A stretch of DNA of 34,725 bases from Tritrichomonas foetus (GCA_001839685.1 MLAK01001032.1:1-34725); one strand, 5' to 3'. Numbered from the stretch's first letter, positions 19,517-30,620 are shown. Numbers and translations are program-made. Notes: generated by a model not told the origin, from the letters alone.

Positions 19517-19715
19517 TGATTACGTTCACAAAATAATTCATCAGAACAATCAAAAATTTACAAAAAATGTCACGAATTAATATATTTATTCCTAATATTT
19601 AATATATATATAAAATATAAACTTTTTTTTGAAAAGCCAAAATTTTTCACTTCGCCTTCAACATCATAAATAACAACAAGCGATAGTGAAAGTATCACTT
19701 ACTTTCAAAGTGTCT

Positions 19716-20789
19716 TCAACAGTAAATATTCACAATTGTATTACTATACTCGTTGAATATGCGCATTGTTAGAGGAACCAAATCATCAAAACTTTGCGCG
19801 TGAACATCAAAATCATATTCTGTTTCCCCACTGAAGAATTTTTCCCAAGATTCGCGGTCGAGAACGACACCTGCAAAAGTGTCAATGTAAGGATCCTCTA
19901 TTGGTTTTTGAGAAATCGGGTCCATTGCATAGTGCGCCGGTGTCACTTCGTCACAAAAATATTCGAAATTATTCCGAGTAAAACGTTTTTCATCTTCCTC
20001 ATCGATTTCGTCGATGTTTAAAATATTAAAAAATGGATGTACAGGATCATCGTAAACATCTGAGTATTTCAGAATCTTTTGTTTGTCCTTATGTTTATGT
20101 TTGGAGCCATTCCTTCGTCCGCGGCCTGAGCCGATTGGTGGAATTGTGATTGGCTCACAATTTTCTTTATCTAAACACTCTTTAATGAATTCAAAGGCTT
20201 CTCTTTCTAACTTATTGTAAGATTCATCAGATACCGCACGTCGTGGTGTACTTCGATCAAATATAAGCTTGCCATCATGAGTCACTTTGTAATGTGGATC
20301 TTTGACACGTCCTTCAGTGACCAAATAACGATAGAAATTACTACATTGATAACCTAATCGACCACGAAGAGGAACCGCGAAAAGTCCCCAAAGTCCATCA
20401 TCGATTTTTAAAACGTCCCTGAAATATTTAATTCGCTCAATAAACTGGGCTTCTTCTTCTTCAGTGAAGCTTCCGTATTTCTGTGGATCTCCAGGTGGTC
20501 TGTTTCGATAGAAAAAAGAATTTGGATTCTTCAAAAGGAGCTTGAATGAGTCTCGTCGGATTTGAGAGTATTGATTCCAAACGCTCTGTGAAATAAAAGT
20601 GCGAAGATTTTCAGGGACTGTATCATCTTCATCATGGTCAGGATACTGTTTCGAATATTTTTTTGAATATTTTTTGGATTTTTTTTTACATTCTGTTTTC
20701 ACTTGATGAACTTTTTTGATTTTCACCTTCTTTTCTTCCTTTACTTTGACGTTCGGATTTACCTTGCCACCATCTTTTGAACTCTTCAT
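19716..20789 (-). CDS. Myb-like protein with C-terminal U-box-like segment
   Basis: The 357-residue protein has a very Lys-rich N-terminus (1-50, likely nuclear and nucleic-acid contacting). A Myb/SANT-like helical unit follows at about residues 105-157 (SFTEEEEAQFIERIKYF ... WGLFAVPLRGRLGYQCSNFY). Its opening acidic run and the late aromatic residues fit the Myb fold, although the usual first Trp is Phe. A Gly/Arg/Lys patch (218-237) follows. Near the C-terminus DPISQKPIEDPYIDTFAGVV with LDRESW (289-316) resembles the U-box/modified RING pattern DPITxxPMxDPV. Similar Myb-plus-DPI proteins occur in trichomonads as far as I recall; none has a role I can state. It lies in the same orientation as the SNF2-like gene, so the two are tandem. 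No TCAYW motif lies directly before the ATG. Confidence 0.65.
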   Translation of the reverse strand: MKSSKDGGKVNPNVKVKEEKKVKIKKVHQVKTECKKKSKKYSKKYSKQYPDHDEDDTVPENLRTFISQSVWNQYSQIRRDSFKLLLKNPNSFFYRNRPPGDPQKYGSFTEEEEAQFIERIKYFRDVLKIDDGLWGLFAVPLRGRLGYQCSNFYRYLVTEGRVKDPHYKVTHDGKLIFDRSTPRRAVSDESYNKLEREAFEFIKECLDKENCEPITIPPIGSGRGRRNGSKHKHKDKQKILKYSDVYDDPVHPFFNILNIDEIDEEDEKRFTRNNFEYFCDEVTPAHYAMDPISQKPIEDPYIDTFAGVVLDRESWEKFFSGETEYDFDVHAQSFDDLVPLTMRIFNEYSNTIVNIYC

Positions 20790-22150
20790 ATCGAGAGAAT
20801 TATTTCAACTTCACCACAACGTAATTTGGCTCAAAATGTCAGATTTAGAAAAATTAACAAAAAGTTAAGATGACTGACAAATTATTTGAATTTTTTATTT
20901 TGAGTTAAGAGAAATGCTAGTTTTTTAAATTCCATAATATCATTCTCAAAGCACTTTACAGAGTTTCTATTACATATATTAGCCTTTAAAATTATAATAT
21001 TTTGTTTTAATCGGTTTAAAAAAAAGAAATATTTGAAATTAGCTGAGATATCAATCTCAAAAACATTGTTTTCAATCTGTGATTGTTCTGAAATAATAAT
21101 AAACGGTCTAAATATGAATTACATTTCAACGTGAAACCGTTTACTCAACACTTTTTTATAAAAATTTTCTCAAATTATGTCAAATTCATTATTGAAATTT
21201 GAAAGACACTAGAATTGACCACACTTTTTTTTCAACCAAATGTTCATATTTCAATATTATATTATTTATCTGTCCATGATTTTGGTTATTCTGATCGTTA
21301 AATGTTTTATAAGAACATCAAATTTCTCTGAATTTAACCTAGGTTTGAATAGATATTCAAAAAATATAAAATATCTTTATCTTGTTTTTTACTTTTAATA
21401 TTGATTTTATCAATTTTCATAATATTTAAAATATTATTGTAAAACTATATATCTAAATAAGATTCGAAAAAGTTCTTATCTTTTAAGATATTACAATTTA
21501 AATATCTTTCATAGCATTTATCATAAAATGAGTTTATCCTCTCCATATTTTATTTTTCTTTGATGTTTATTTATCGATATTGCTATCTAGTTAATATTAA
21601 ATAAATTTCTAAAGCAACATCTTGTTTTCTTTTGATGGAATGATAAGCTCAAAATCAATTGATTGATCAATTTTAGCTTTTAATTTCACTAAGTTCACTC
21701 TAATATATCAGCAGAATTGTATTTTCAGCATTGAAATGTATATCTATTCGATAAAAATAAAATTTCGAATAAATTTCTAATTCATCAATAATTAGAATAA
21801 AAAGTGCACCAATCTGATGAACTTCAATCTTAAATCAATTGCAATCTTAAAAAAGAAGTCATTATTGTGAAAACGTCAAAGCTTAGTTTTCGCTAGTAAA
21901 AATAGATATCAGATTTGAGATGTAAACCTCGCATTTACATATAAATTATAATAAATTATGATAAATTACACTTTTCTTGAGTGATTAAGCATGATTCAAC
22001 AACTACCTTAACGGTCACTAATAATCATTTTCCACAATTCAAAGAAAATATTTTGACATAATTTTATTTTTCACAAAAATTCGACTGACAAGACGTTTGA
22101 ATTTATAGGTGGAAAAGAAAATAAACCGTTTTCTAATTTTATTTTCGAAA
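20790..22150. other. Long AT-rich intergenic region
   Basis: About 1.36 kb lies between divergent genes. It includes a small hairpin (ATGTAAA 21920-21926 with TTTACAT 21934-21940) followed by three near-repeats of ATAAATTA (about 21940-21968). TCACA at 22071-22075 is the nearest initiator-like motif to the next gene. I see no gene or RNA. Confidence 0.55.
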
Positions 22151-22555
22151 ATGAGCTGGATGGACTCAATCGTTAGCGAAACTCAACAAGAAGTTGTTGA
22201 GGAACTTCAACATCTTGTTGAAGAAAAAGGAATCAAAGAAAAGGTTCTCGCAGATGCCCAAGAATTAGCCAAAATCGCCGCACGACACATATTAGACGAA
22301 TCACAACCAGAACTCCAATCATTTCCATCAATCCCAGTAGACGGCGACAAGGAGCTCCAGTACCTCCTTGTCTTGGAGTTCCTCCAGTCCGCCGGTTTCA
22401 AATTCGCACCAAGCGTTCTCAGGTTCGAAAGCCAACACCCAGAAATTGAACTTAACAGAAGAGAGCTCGGAAAGCAACTCAATTTGTGCACATATGATCG
22501 TACACCATACCTTGTTCAATTAATTGAGGAACAATTAAAGGCTGCTGAAGATTAA
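22151..22555 (+). CDS. FOR20/FOP-like LisH basal-body protein
   Basis: The protein has 134 residues from the ATG at 22151; the frame opens earlier only with a GTG at 22109. It matches the small centrosomal protein family FOP/OFD1/FOR20. An N-terminal helix (VEELQHLVEEKGIKEKVLAD, compare FOR20 LEKKGVLGHLKARIRAE) is followed by a LisH-type dimerisation motif, LVLEFLQSAGFKFAPSVLRF (compare YLEFNKYKYTASVL). ESQHPEIELNRREL then matches FOR20 ESGQPVVPLDRQFL. Family members act at centrioles, transition zones and basal bodies, fitting a flagellate. Codons are C-rich, suggesting good expression. The stop forms TAAA. Confidence 0.75.
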   Translation: MSWMDSIVSETQQEVVEELQHLVEEKGIKEKVLADAQELAKIAARHILDESQPELQSFPSIPVDGDKELQYLLVLEFLQSAGFKFAPSVLRFESQHPEIELNRRELGKQLNLCTYDRTPYLVQLIEEQLKAAED

Positions 22556-23757
22556 AACGTTTTTCTTTTTTCGAAAATTAATCATAACTATTTGATTTAC
22601 CTATTTATTTTTATTTTTATTTCCCCTCTCTTCTTCTGAAATCATGGCTCAATAAATTTCACGAAAAAAAAATTGTTTTATAAAATGAAATGTATACTTT
22701 TGTTTGTAATGTAAAATAATCTACGATAATTGTATGAAAATGAGGAAAGGATCATCTTCTAAAGATGGATGATTTCTATTGTGATTTTTTTATTATTAAA
22801 TATCATTTCAGAATTTTTTCATTTTTATATTATGGGTGATGGATTGTGGGCTGATGATAGAAGTGCTGATTGAAATGAGAATGTTTGTGCTTTATTCAGA
22901 AAATAATAAAATTTTGATACAAATTATTAAACTTTACTGCTTTGGAATACAAATAATCATTTGTATTGCAATAATGATACTATATCTTGAATAATTTTGG
23001 TTAATCAAATTCATCGATGAAAACGATATCTTTTTTTTTATTACAATATAACTTTTGGTGTTTCGTTATTTGATCACATATTAAAGTTGGTACTTGTACA
23101 GAATATCGATGGTGTTTTTAAAGTAGTTTTAAACATAATGATCTTTTATCTTTCCAAGTTCGGAGAAGTCATATCTCTGACAAATAGTGTCATAGACATG
23201 AAAATTGTATTCAAATCATTTTTCTCACCAATATTAGGTATCAATTGCCAATATATATAAATATTTTCATGTAACAATTTTTTTTTAAACATTGTCGCTC
23301 ATTATCACCATCAGGATGTTTATATATATCACATAAAGTATGAAAAACTCAATGTTTAAAATAATCAGCTTTAAAGTGAAATAAATTTATTTTTTTCCAT
23401 CATTCTAACAGAAATCTTCTAATTTCTCTTTTTTAACTAAATATCTGTCCCATTCATCAATTTATCCAGTGATCACCGCTGCGATTTCGATAATCCAGTG
23501 AAGTATAAAGAGACTCAAAGGTTGTAATTCAAAAAGTTGAACGATGTTTATACAAAAAGTTGAGAAATATTTGATTTAGATATCAATTCTGTTAAAATCG
23601 TTATTTTTTTGAAGCGAATTTCTGATAATTGAATGTTTAATTGGGCAATTGCTTTTTTTTACAAATTATATCCTTACAAAACTCAATTTATTTTAGAAAT
23701 TCAAAAGAAATAATCTCGAAATTTTTCTTACAATTTTCTCACAAATAGATTTTATCG
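22556..23757. other. AT-rich intergenic region
   Basis: About 1.2 kb lies between two plus-strand genes. It contains T- and A-runs only; I see no gene, RNA or clear repeat. Confidence 0.55.
23739..23743 (+). promoter_or_regulatory. Candidate initiator (TCACA) of the cyclase-like gene
   Basis: TCACA ends 14 bases before the ATG at 23758 and fits TCAYW with the typical short leader. Confidence 0.45.
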
Positions 23758-26700
23758 ATGATTTCTCTTTCAGCTTCTTCTTCTTTACGGACGCAAAACA
23801 CTATCAATCGTACAGAAGAAGATGCTGAAACAACTCGCGTTCGTGAAGAATTCTGGTTTCCCCTATTTTCCGAAATATCACGAAAAGCTTACATCCCCTC
23901 GATTTTCTACTTAATCCAACTCGCAATTCATTTTTTCCAAGTGATGTCCTCATTCCTCTTCATCGGTTCGACTCACATTTGGAGGGAAGGAATGCCCAGA
24001 TACATGATTTGGATATCGTATAGTCTCAATTTAGGCGTAAACGAAGTGGACTTTACAAATGCTTACCCGCAGTATTTATTTATTATCGGCTATTCAGTTT
24101 TACTTGCCCTTTATTTACTAATATTACGTTTTCAATATATGAAACAGCATTGGTTTGAAAATTTTCAATTGTATTTAGTGCACATTTTATTTTCTATTGT
24201 GAATAATGTTCTATTTTTGATATCATTGACACTTTTTGCTTATTCAATAGTTGAAGTTTATCATAATTCAAACTCATATACAATTTTTATGTGTATATTG
24301 ATTTTATTATCAACAATCTTTTTATACACACTTGTAGCTATCAACCAAGTATTTGTTTCTTCTTCACCTTATATAAACAGGTCATTAACTGCTTTATGGG
24401 ATGGAAAATTAATGAATTATATAATTTTAGCGATTGGTTTGGCAGGTTTTTTTGTTCAAATTTCAAATGTTTTTGACAAATGGTTGATTTGGATATTCAG
24501 CCTTGTGAATATTTGTGGTCTTTTACATAATTATTACTTATCTTCATATTTCATCTGCATTCATTTTTGGGTGACTTCAGTTGTACACGGTTTTATATGT
24601 TTTGGTATCGCAAATAGCCTGATGGTATTATTTAAATATTATGTCATAATTGACCCAGTTATAATGATTTCTGTTCCAATTGTTATTTTTCCAATTTCTT
24701 GTGTTATTTGTTATATAATTAACATTAAGCGTCGGAATAAAATATTGAATTATTTAATGGGTCCTGATCATATCATGACAGAAATGGAAAAATATCAATA
24801 TTTCGATTCAAAATACTTTTCAAATGAAAATGATTTAATTATGTACATTCATGTTGGAGTTTCTTATCATTCTCCCTTAATTTTAGACTTTACATTCATT
24901 AAGTATGCTTTAGATAATTATCAATTACCAAATATTGTTTTCACCATTCTTCAAGTTGTTTCTTTGTTTCCTTCTGAACAACAATTGTTTTCTTATTGTA
25001 TGTCTATTGCAATAAATTATGAAAAGGACATTAGATTAAGTCAAGCTTACTTATTATATCAAGTTCGACGTGTAAACTACATTCGACAAAGAGCCATGTC
25101 TAAAGAAGCATCTAAAGAATTAGTAGTTATTCAAAAAATGGCAGATGATACTATTGCCCAAGTTCGAGGGTTTTGGGCAGAAATTTTGCATTCTTCTCGG
25201 AAAATATCTTTATCATCTTTAAGATTGATTAGAAAATCAACTATTGAAACAGATACTGCATTTTATAACATTTATGAAAAGTATCCACATGCACAACAAA
25301 TCAATGACTCGTATTGTCGCTTCCTTGTTGAAGCAATGGGTTCATATGAGAAAGCACTTCATTATGCACATAAAATGAGTCAAATTGAGCGAGGTAAACA
25401 TGTAATTATTGACTATTCTTATCGTTCCTTCGTAAATGCATTCCCTTCATATTTACGAAAAAGGATTTTAGATGTTCGTGGCATGCGAATTTTAGATGTC
25501 TGTGAATCACAAGTTTTCTCGTCGGAAATTTCCGATTCAAATTCGCAAACTTCTAATACAGATATGGAACAAATTAATGATCGTACTGCTGCTACCTTGT
25601 TTACGCATTCCGGTTTACGAATCGCACTTGATAAATCAATGTCACATTCAAAACTGAAATCATTAACAAATGCCAAAATTATTTCTCTTGTACAATTAGC
25701 TTTTACTATTCCTGTTTTCATTTGTATAATGATATTTCTTCCATATTTAGCTGAAAACCCATTAAATCTGTTAGAAAGCAATCTTCATTCTGCAAACATA
25801 GCTGCATCTATTTCATATTTATCATTACTTGCATGTAGTACTTTGTTAAGATCTGATATTGATAAAAACTTATCATCAATAGTTATTAATAGACTATCAA
25901 TTACTCATGAAGACTTACCAACATGGCCATCACTTTTTCAAGACAAATATTTGGCAATGCATCAAACTCGACTAGATTTACTGACTGAGCTTGATGCTGA
26001 GATGGCTTTAATTATGGACAAACCAAGTCTTCATTCACAAGAAATTATTTTCTTTAATACTGATAATGATTCACGCACATTAATAGCAATTGATAATGCC
26101 ATTCAAATACGATATTTTAATTTAACTTTACGAAATGGAATAAATTACTTTTCTTCTTTAGTCAATTATTTAACCTCACAATTCAATGAAGCTAGTGAAG
26201 ATGAATATAATATAACAATCAAATATATAGAAATTGTGCTAAATGGTCAAAACTTAGCACAACAGTATAAAAATGTATTTTATGAAATCAATAATGTCGG
26301 TACAGAATACACAGAAACTGCGCGAGATTATGTAATCATTTTAACGATTGTTGTTTTTGTGATAATTTTCATTATTTTTGTATCAATTCGTTTTATAACT
26401 TTACACAAATTAATGGTGAATTTAGATACAATGTCAAATATTATTCGTAAAGTAAATGAAGAAGATATTAATCAATCAATGAAACCAATTTATCTGAAAA
26501 GTAAAAGACATTTGCCGACTGGAAATGTTTGTTCAGCACATCTATTTAATGGATATTATGTAATCTATCCATTATTAGTTACAATATCAATTGCCTTTTC
26601 TTGTTTAATTTCATTTTCCTCGTGTTTTGTGTATTCAAATCAACTTGGTTTCATGAGTAATGTTTTTCTCTGGACTTGTAAAAGTGCTGAACGATGTACA

Positions 26701-28530
26701 GCAATTATGAATTTCTTAATCCAAACAATTTTCGACACACAATCAAATGCCACTACTTTAGCTGCTGAAGTGAATTCATTATTTAATACCAGTCGATTTT
26801 TAGATTTAGAATTGATTGAAAATGATTTTGATTTTGATAGTTTTTACTTTACTGATAGATGCCACCTTAAATCTAATTCAAACTTCGCTAAATATGTTGA
26901 TTGTATTTCTTTAAATAATAAGATCAATCTTGGTGTGAATTATTATAATTTAATGATTGGTAGTATGCAGAATTTTGAAGTTTTTCAAAACTACTTTTTT
27001 GCGAGTTTGTTTATCATCGATAAGTATCTTTATAGAGAACTTATCAATTTCACATCTGTTTTAAATGAATACGCAAAAGACTTATTCAACTCCACCAATG
27101 CTAATGTTTTATTAATTTGTATTGGCGGAATAATTGGTGTTTTTTTGTTTTTTGTCTGTGAATCTTACATTTTGAGCAGTTTAACTGATTCTCATGATGC
27201 TTTTAAGCAATTGATTTTGGTGCTCCCCCCTGAATCAGTGATTAAAAACACAGCTATAGTTGATTTCATCATGGGAAGAAGTAAAAACAAAACTGATCAA
27301 ATGATGAGTGTTCAAGAATCCATTATTTCAGCTTATGATGACGCAATGGTGAGTTTAGATGGAAATTTGATCATACAAAATGTGAATCCTGGATTTGTTA
27401 AATTAACTGGATTCACCTTAGATCAAACACTTGGCCAAGCAATTACATGGCTTTTTCCATTAGACCCTGATGAAATGGGAATAGTTGATAGCTCGTCAAC
27501 ATCATTTTATCAAAAACTTCAAGAAATTCAAAATGGGCAAGATGATAGAGCATTTAATATAAGTGGGAAATGTGGTACAGATAACAATGGATTATTACCA
27601 GTTGCAATAACCATCATAGCTATGAAATCCAAAGAAAACAAACTCGAAAATTTAGTTTTGATAATTAAGGATAAAACTCCTGAAAATGAATTAAAGAAAC
27701 AAATTGAATTAATTCGTGAAAAAACTGAACACATATTATCTACTTGTGTTCCTTTACCTGTTCTTACCGCTGTTCGTAGTACAAATAAACCCCAATTGTT
27801 CTATTCTGAATCGGCCACATTCATTGCAATTGAAGTTGAAGGAATAAACAATTACATTCATGCAATTGAACCAAAAATTTTAATGGAAAATATTCGCTTC
27901 GTTTTCAAGCAATTTAATTTAGTTGTTTCTAAATTTCCACTTTTGTATAATATCGAAAACGATTTGGATATGTTTACGTGTGCTAGTGGTGTGTTTAAAG
28001 ATATTGGAAAGCATAAAGAACAAGCAGAATGTGCAATAAAATTCATGAATGCAATTCTAGATGGTGTGGATGAATTAAATGAACATTTGAGTTCTGATTT
28101 ACACTTTAGAATGTCTGCGCACTTGGGCGGTCCCTCTTATGGAACAGTCAGTAATGTTGTTACACCAATATTAAAGGTTTATAGTCCTGCTTTAGTCACT
28201 TTGATTGAAATTCAAAGAGATGGAGATGTTGATCAAATTCGCTGCACAGAATCTTTGATAAATCATTTAGAAAAATCTGCGTATGCCTTTATGAAATTAA
28301 ATGTTGTTGATGGTGAACAAATATTTAGTGTAAAATCAAAGATAATTAAGCCAAAGAACAGTTTAATGAACATACCAAAACTAGAAAAACCCAAAAATCG
28401 AAGTCTTCATGCAATGAAAAGCATGAAGGAAATGAGCGTGCTTAATGAAACGATTAATGAATCTGAAATTGAAAATCAGAAAAAAAACATTAATGAAGAA
28501 AGTGATGATGACATAGATGATAAAATATAG
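23758..28530 (+). CDS. Multi-pass membrane protein with PAS and degenerate adenylate/guanylate cyclase domain
   Basis: The 1590-residue protein has a polar N-terminus, then a bundle of about eight to nine membrane helices (about 45-330). A cytoplasmic helical region (about 330-640) is followed by further helices near 644-662, 857-880, 933-960 and 1118-1142 that flank two outside loops. A PAS domain follows (about 1185-1305, DGNLIIQNVNPGFVKLTGF), then a linker helix and a class III cyclase-like domain (about 1350-1520). This architecture is typical of the large trichomonad cyclase family. The catalytic domain is degenerate. FIAIEVEG has Glu1359 where the first metal-binding Asp belongs. Asp1404 in LDMF may be the second. 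The transition-state Asn/Arg segment (VNxAxR) is not recognisable. It is probably a sensor whose cyclase domain is inactive or acts only as a partner. Confidence 0.85.
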   Translation: MISLSASSSLRTQNTINRTEEDAETTRVREEFWFPLFSEISRKAYIPSIFYLIQLAIHFFQVMSSFLFIGSTHIWREGMPRYMIWISYSLNLGVNEVDFTNAYPQYLFIIGYSVLLALYLLILRFQYMKQHWFENFQLYLVHILFSIVNNVLFLISLTLFAYSIVEVYHNSNSYTIFMCILILLSTIFLYTLVAINQVFVSSSPYINRSLTALWDGKLMNYIILAIGLAGFFVQISNVFDKWLIWIFSLVNICGLLHNYYLSSYFICIHFWVTSVVHGFICFGIANSLMVLFKYYVIIDPVIMISVPIVIFPISCVICYIINIKRRNKILNYLMGPDHIMTEMEKYQYFDSKYFSNENDLIMYIHVGVSYHSPLILDFTFIKYALDNYQLPNIVFTILQVVSLFPSEQQLFSYCMSIAINYEKDIRLSQAYLLYQVRRVNYIRQRAMSKEASKELVVIQKMADDTIAQVRGFWAEILHSSRKISLSSLRLIRKSTIETDTAFYNIYEKYPHAQQINDSYCRFLVEAMGSYEKALHYAHKMSQIERGKHVIIDYSYRSFVNAFPSYLRKRILDVRGMRILDVCESQVFSSEISDSNSQTSNTDMEQINDRTAATLFTHSGLRIALDKSMSHSKLKSLTNAKIISLVQLAFTIPVFICIMIFLPYLAENPLNLLESNLHSANIAASISYLSLLACSTLLRSDIDKNLSSIVINRLSITHEDLPTWPSLFQDKYLAMHQTRLDLLTELDAEMALIMDKPSLHSQEIIFFNTDNDSRTLIAIDNAIQIRYFNLTLRNGINYFSSLVNYLTSQFNEASEDEYNITIKYIEIVLNGQNLAQQYKNVFYEINNVGTEYTETARDYVIILTIVVFVIIFIIFVSIRFITLHKLMVNLDTMSNIIRKVNEEDINQSMKPIYLKSKRHLPTGNVCSAHLFNGYYVIYPLLVTISIAFSCLISFSSCFVYSNQLGFMSNVFLWTCKSAERCTAIMNFLIQTIFDTQSNATTLAAEVNSLFNTSRFLDLELIENDFDFDSFYFTDRCHLKSNSNFAKYVDCISLNNKINLGVNYYNLMIGSMQNFEVFQNYFFASLFIIDKYLYRELINFTSVLNEYAKDLFNSTNANVLLICIGGIIGVFLFFVCESYILSSLTDSHDAFKQLILVLPPESVIKNTAIVDFIMGRSKNKTDQMMSVQESIISAYDDAMVSLDGNLIIQNVNPGFVKLTGFTLDQTLGQAITWLFPLDPDEMGIVDSSSTSFYQKLQEIQNGQDDRAFNISGKCGTDNNGLLPVAITIIAMKSKENKLENLVLIIKDKTPENELKKQIELIREKTEHILSTCVPLPVLTAVRSTNKPQLFYSESATFIAIEVEGINNYIHAIEPKILMENIRFVFKQFNLVVSKFPLLYNIENDLDMFTCASGVFKDIGKHKEQAECAIKFMNAILDGVDELNEHLSSDLHFRMSAHLGGPSYGTVSNVVTPILKVYSPALVTLIEIQRDGDVDQIRCTESLINHLEKSAYAFMKLNVVDGEQIFSVKSKIIKPKNSLMNIPKLEKPKNRSLHAMKSMKEMSVLNETINESEIENQKKNINEESDDDIDDKI

Positions 28531-29340
28531 TCGAAGATATGAATTTTAAGAGCTAACATGTAAATATTGATATTATAGAGGATATTCAAGTCGAATGTCT
28601 TTTTCATGTATTCTTGAATTTTTTTATTTGTATGTAAATTAGAAATTAATTTATTTTTCTTCTTATTGTTATTTTTATTAATATTATTATTTTAGAAAAC
28701 TGTGTATTTCCGTGATTAATGTTTGAGAAATATTGTGATCACTTTCTTCATGAACTTACTTGTTTGTTTCTCTAAAATAATATTATATTTTGATGATCAG
28801 AGACTTTTCATTTTGTTTTTATCAGCAATATGTAAATATAGATGGAAAGTAACAATTGTTTTATCAATATTGCTAATGAAACAGGCCTCAAGCGATTAAC
28901 AACAAAAATAACTAATGAAAGCTTGTTTCATTAAATATACTTAAAAAATATTGCATACATTTATTTATTAATCAAAAAAGCAGAATGAATTCACATTTTA
29001 GATAATTTCAGAATGACATTGAATCAAAATTTAATGTGAGTTAAATGCAATATGATAGTTTTATATTCCTTTACGTATCTTTATATCTTCGGATACCTCT
29101 GATCGAATCATATCGTGAGTTTTATTTTTATAAACTATCAACAGAAATGATGCAAATCTTTCAATATTAAAATGGCCATATTCATTCAATCCTGACCTTA
29201 CATCAATTCAAAATTTGAATAATTAGAGTTAATAATTAAATATAAGAATTGAGAATCTTTATTCAAATGATCAATTTGATGTATCAATTTTTTCAATATT
29301 GAATGTGGATTTATCATGTCAAAACTTTTTAAGGGGATAG
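28531..29340. other. AT-rich intergenic region
   Basis: About 810 bases lie between two plus-strand genes. An imperfect inverted repeat at 28875-28932 is listed separately; otherwise I see nothing. Confidence 0.55.
28875..28932. repeat. Imperfect 12-bp inverted repeat
   Basis: AATGAAACAGGC (28875-28886) and GCTTGTTTCATT (28921-28932) pair with one mismatch around a 34-base loop. Function is unknown; it may be chance. Confidence 0.35.
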
Positions 29341-30597
29341 ATGGTCTTTGATCAATTCACAAAAATGATCAACAGAGAACGTGTCAGCCGCGTCAGACTG
29401 ATCGACAAAATCGCCATGTTCATGATCGGAATTATCAACAATACACCCTACGTTATCGGCATTGCTTCAGCTCAACGAATTGTCAAAGGATATGATAAAG
29501 ACTCATATTTGGGCATAGTTCTTTGGGCAAACACGATAAGTGGAATTTTTTCGAGATTTATTAACAGTTGGCTCATTTCTATGAATGTTGCGTACGAAAT
29601 CAATTTTATCGCGAATCTATTGATGATGCTTTTTGGCCTTCTTGCGTGCGCTTTTTCAAGGTGGTTTTCATTGACATGCGTTGGCATATTTTTTATCGGA
29701 TTTTCATCAAATTTGGGCGAATCGGTGATGCTATGCTATATGACATTCAAAAGGAAAACAAACCTATTGAAAAGCTGGAGCAGTGGTACCGGAATGGCTG
29801 GAATAGCCGGAGCGGGTTATTCCTTCATATGTGATGTGGTCAATATGAATGATTTTTGGGCATTCATTGGGGTCACCCCGGTTGTCGTACTTTATGGGCT
29901 TTTGTTTTTCCTTGTCATTTGGCGCTCTCCTGAAGAAGATGAAGAAACCGATCGAATGGATCATCCAATTTTGAATGATGAGAACTCCTTGCCGCCATTT
30001 ATTGATGGCGGCGGCCAAAATGGAGCCATTGATGAGGAAGCTCCGAATGTTAAAGTGACCGTTACTGAATACGTTGGTGTTTGTGATTGCTCTTATTGGG
30101 GGAGCGCAGGGTGGCTGATGTTTAACTGTGGTGCTGTTTACTTTTTGGAGTATGTCATGCAGGGCGTCTTTGCTGATTGTTGCCTGACGGCTGAGAAAAA
30201 GAAGAAATACCATTATATGTATTCACTTTTGAATTTGATGTATCAAATTGGTGTGTTTCTTTCGCGCTCATCCCTGTCGTTCTTCACTTTTCCAAAAATT
30301 TGGATTCTGACACTTGGACAATGTGTCTTTTTTGCTCTATGGTGCACCCAGGCATTCTTCCACTTTATGCCAGTGGGAGTACTTCTTGGAACAATGGTAT
30401 GCGTGGGACTCTTTGGTGGATGTTCGTACGTTAACGCGTTTCACATGATGATGAATGATGAGACAATGACAACAAAACAGAAGGAGATGGTGACAAGTTG
30501 GAATTCTTTCTTTATTTCGCTTTTCATTGTTCTTTCAACACTATTTACATTTGTGGCGGAAATGACTTTCCTCATTCCACCTTCTATCGATGAATAA
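29341..30597 (+). CDS. CLN3: CLN3/battenin-family lysosomal membrane transporter
   Basis: The 418-residue protein has about ten to eleven membrane helices. Family landmarks are FMIGIINNTPYVIGIASAQ (compare the CLN3 motif LLGLCNNFSYVVMLSAA) and WSSGTGMAGIAGAGYS (CLN3 WSSGTGGAGLLGA). A long hydrophilic loop (about 198-240, rich in Asp/Glu) follows the sixth helix, as in CLN3. CLN3/Btn1 proteins are major-facilitator-like proteins of lysosome or vacuole membranes, tied to lysosomal pH and amino-acid or glycerophosphodiester efflux. In this organism it would act on endolysosomal membranes. The stop codon lies within AATAAAA, so a TAAA polyadenylation signal overlaps it. A 20-bp tandem repeat begins about 30 bases later. 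The codon use is less AT-rich than that of most neighbours. Confidence 0.92.
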   Translation: MVFDQFTKMINRERVSRVRLIDKIAMFMIGIINNTPYVIGIASAQRIVKGYDKDSYLGIVLWANTISGIFSRFINSWLISMNVAYEINFIANLLMMLFGLLACAFSRWFSLTCVGIFFIGFSSNLGESVMLCYMTFKRKTNLLKSWSSGTGMAGIAGAGYSFICDVVNMNDFWAFIGVTPVVVLYGLLFFLVIWRSPEEDEETDRMDHPILNDENSLPPFIDGGGQNGAIDEEAPNVKVTVTEYVGVCDCSYWGSAGWLMFNCGAVYFLEYVMQGVFADCCLTAEKKKKYHYMYSLLNLMYQIGVFLSRSSLSFFTFPKIWILTLGQCVFFALWCTQAFFHFMPVGVLLGTMVCVGLFGGCSYVNAFHMMMNDETMTTKQKEMVTSWNSFFISLFIVLSTLFTFVAEMTFLIPPSIDE

Positions 30598-30620
30598 AAT
30601 GCGTGTTATATTTCTTTCAT

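Larger units (their letters stand above)
19260..19715. other. Spacer with inverted repeats
   Basis: This lies upstream of the SNF2-like gene and downstream of the Myb-like gene. It holds an inverted repeat at 19315-19336 and a longer hairpin at 19442-19516, both listed separately. A 61-codon plus-strand frame at 19395-19580 starts ATGGCGGC but overlaps the hairpin and has no recognisable features, so I do not call it a gene. Confidence 0.5.

Noticed and set aside
19395..19580. 61-codon plus-strand frame starting ATGGCGGC
   Set aside because: It overlaps the hairpin at 19442-19516, has AT-driven composition and no recognisable feature.
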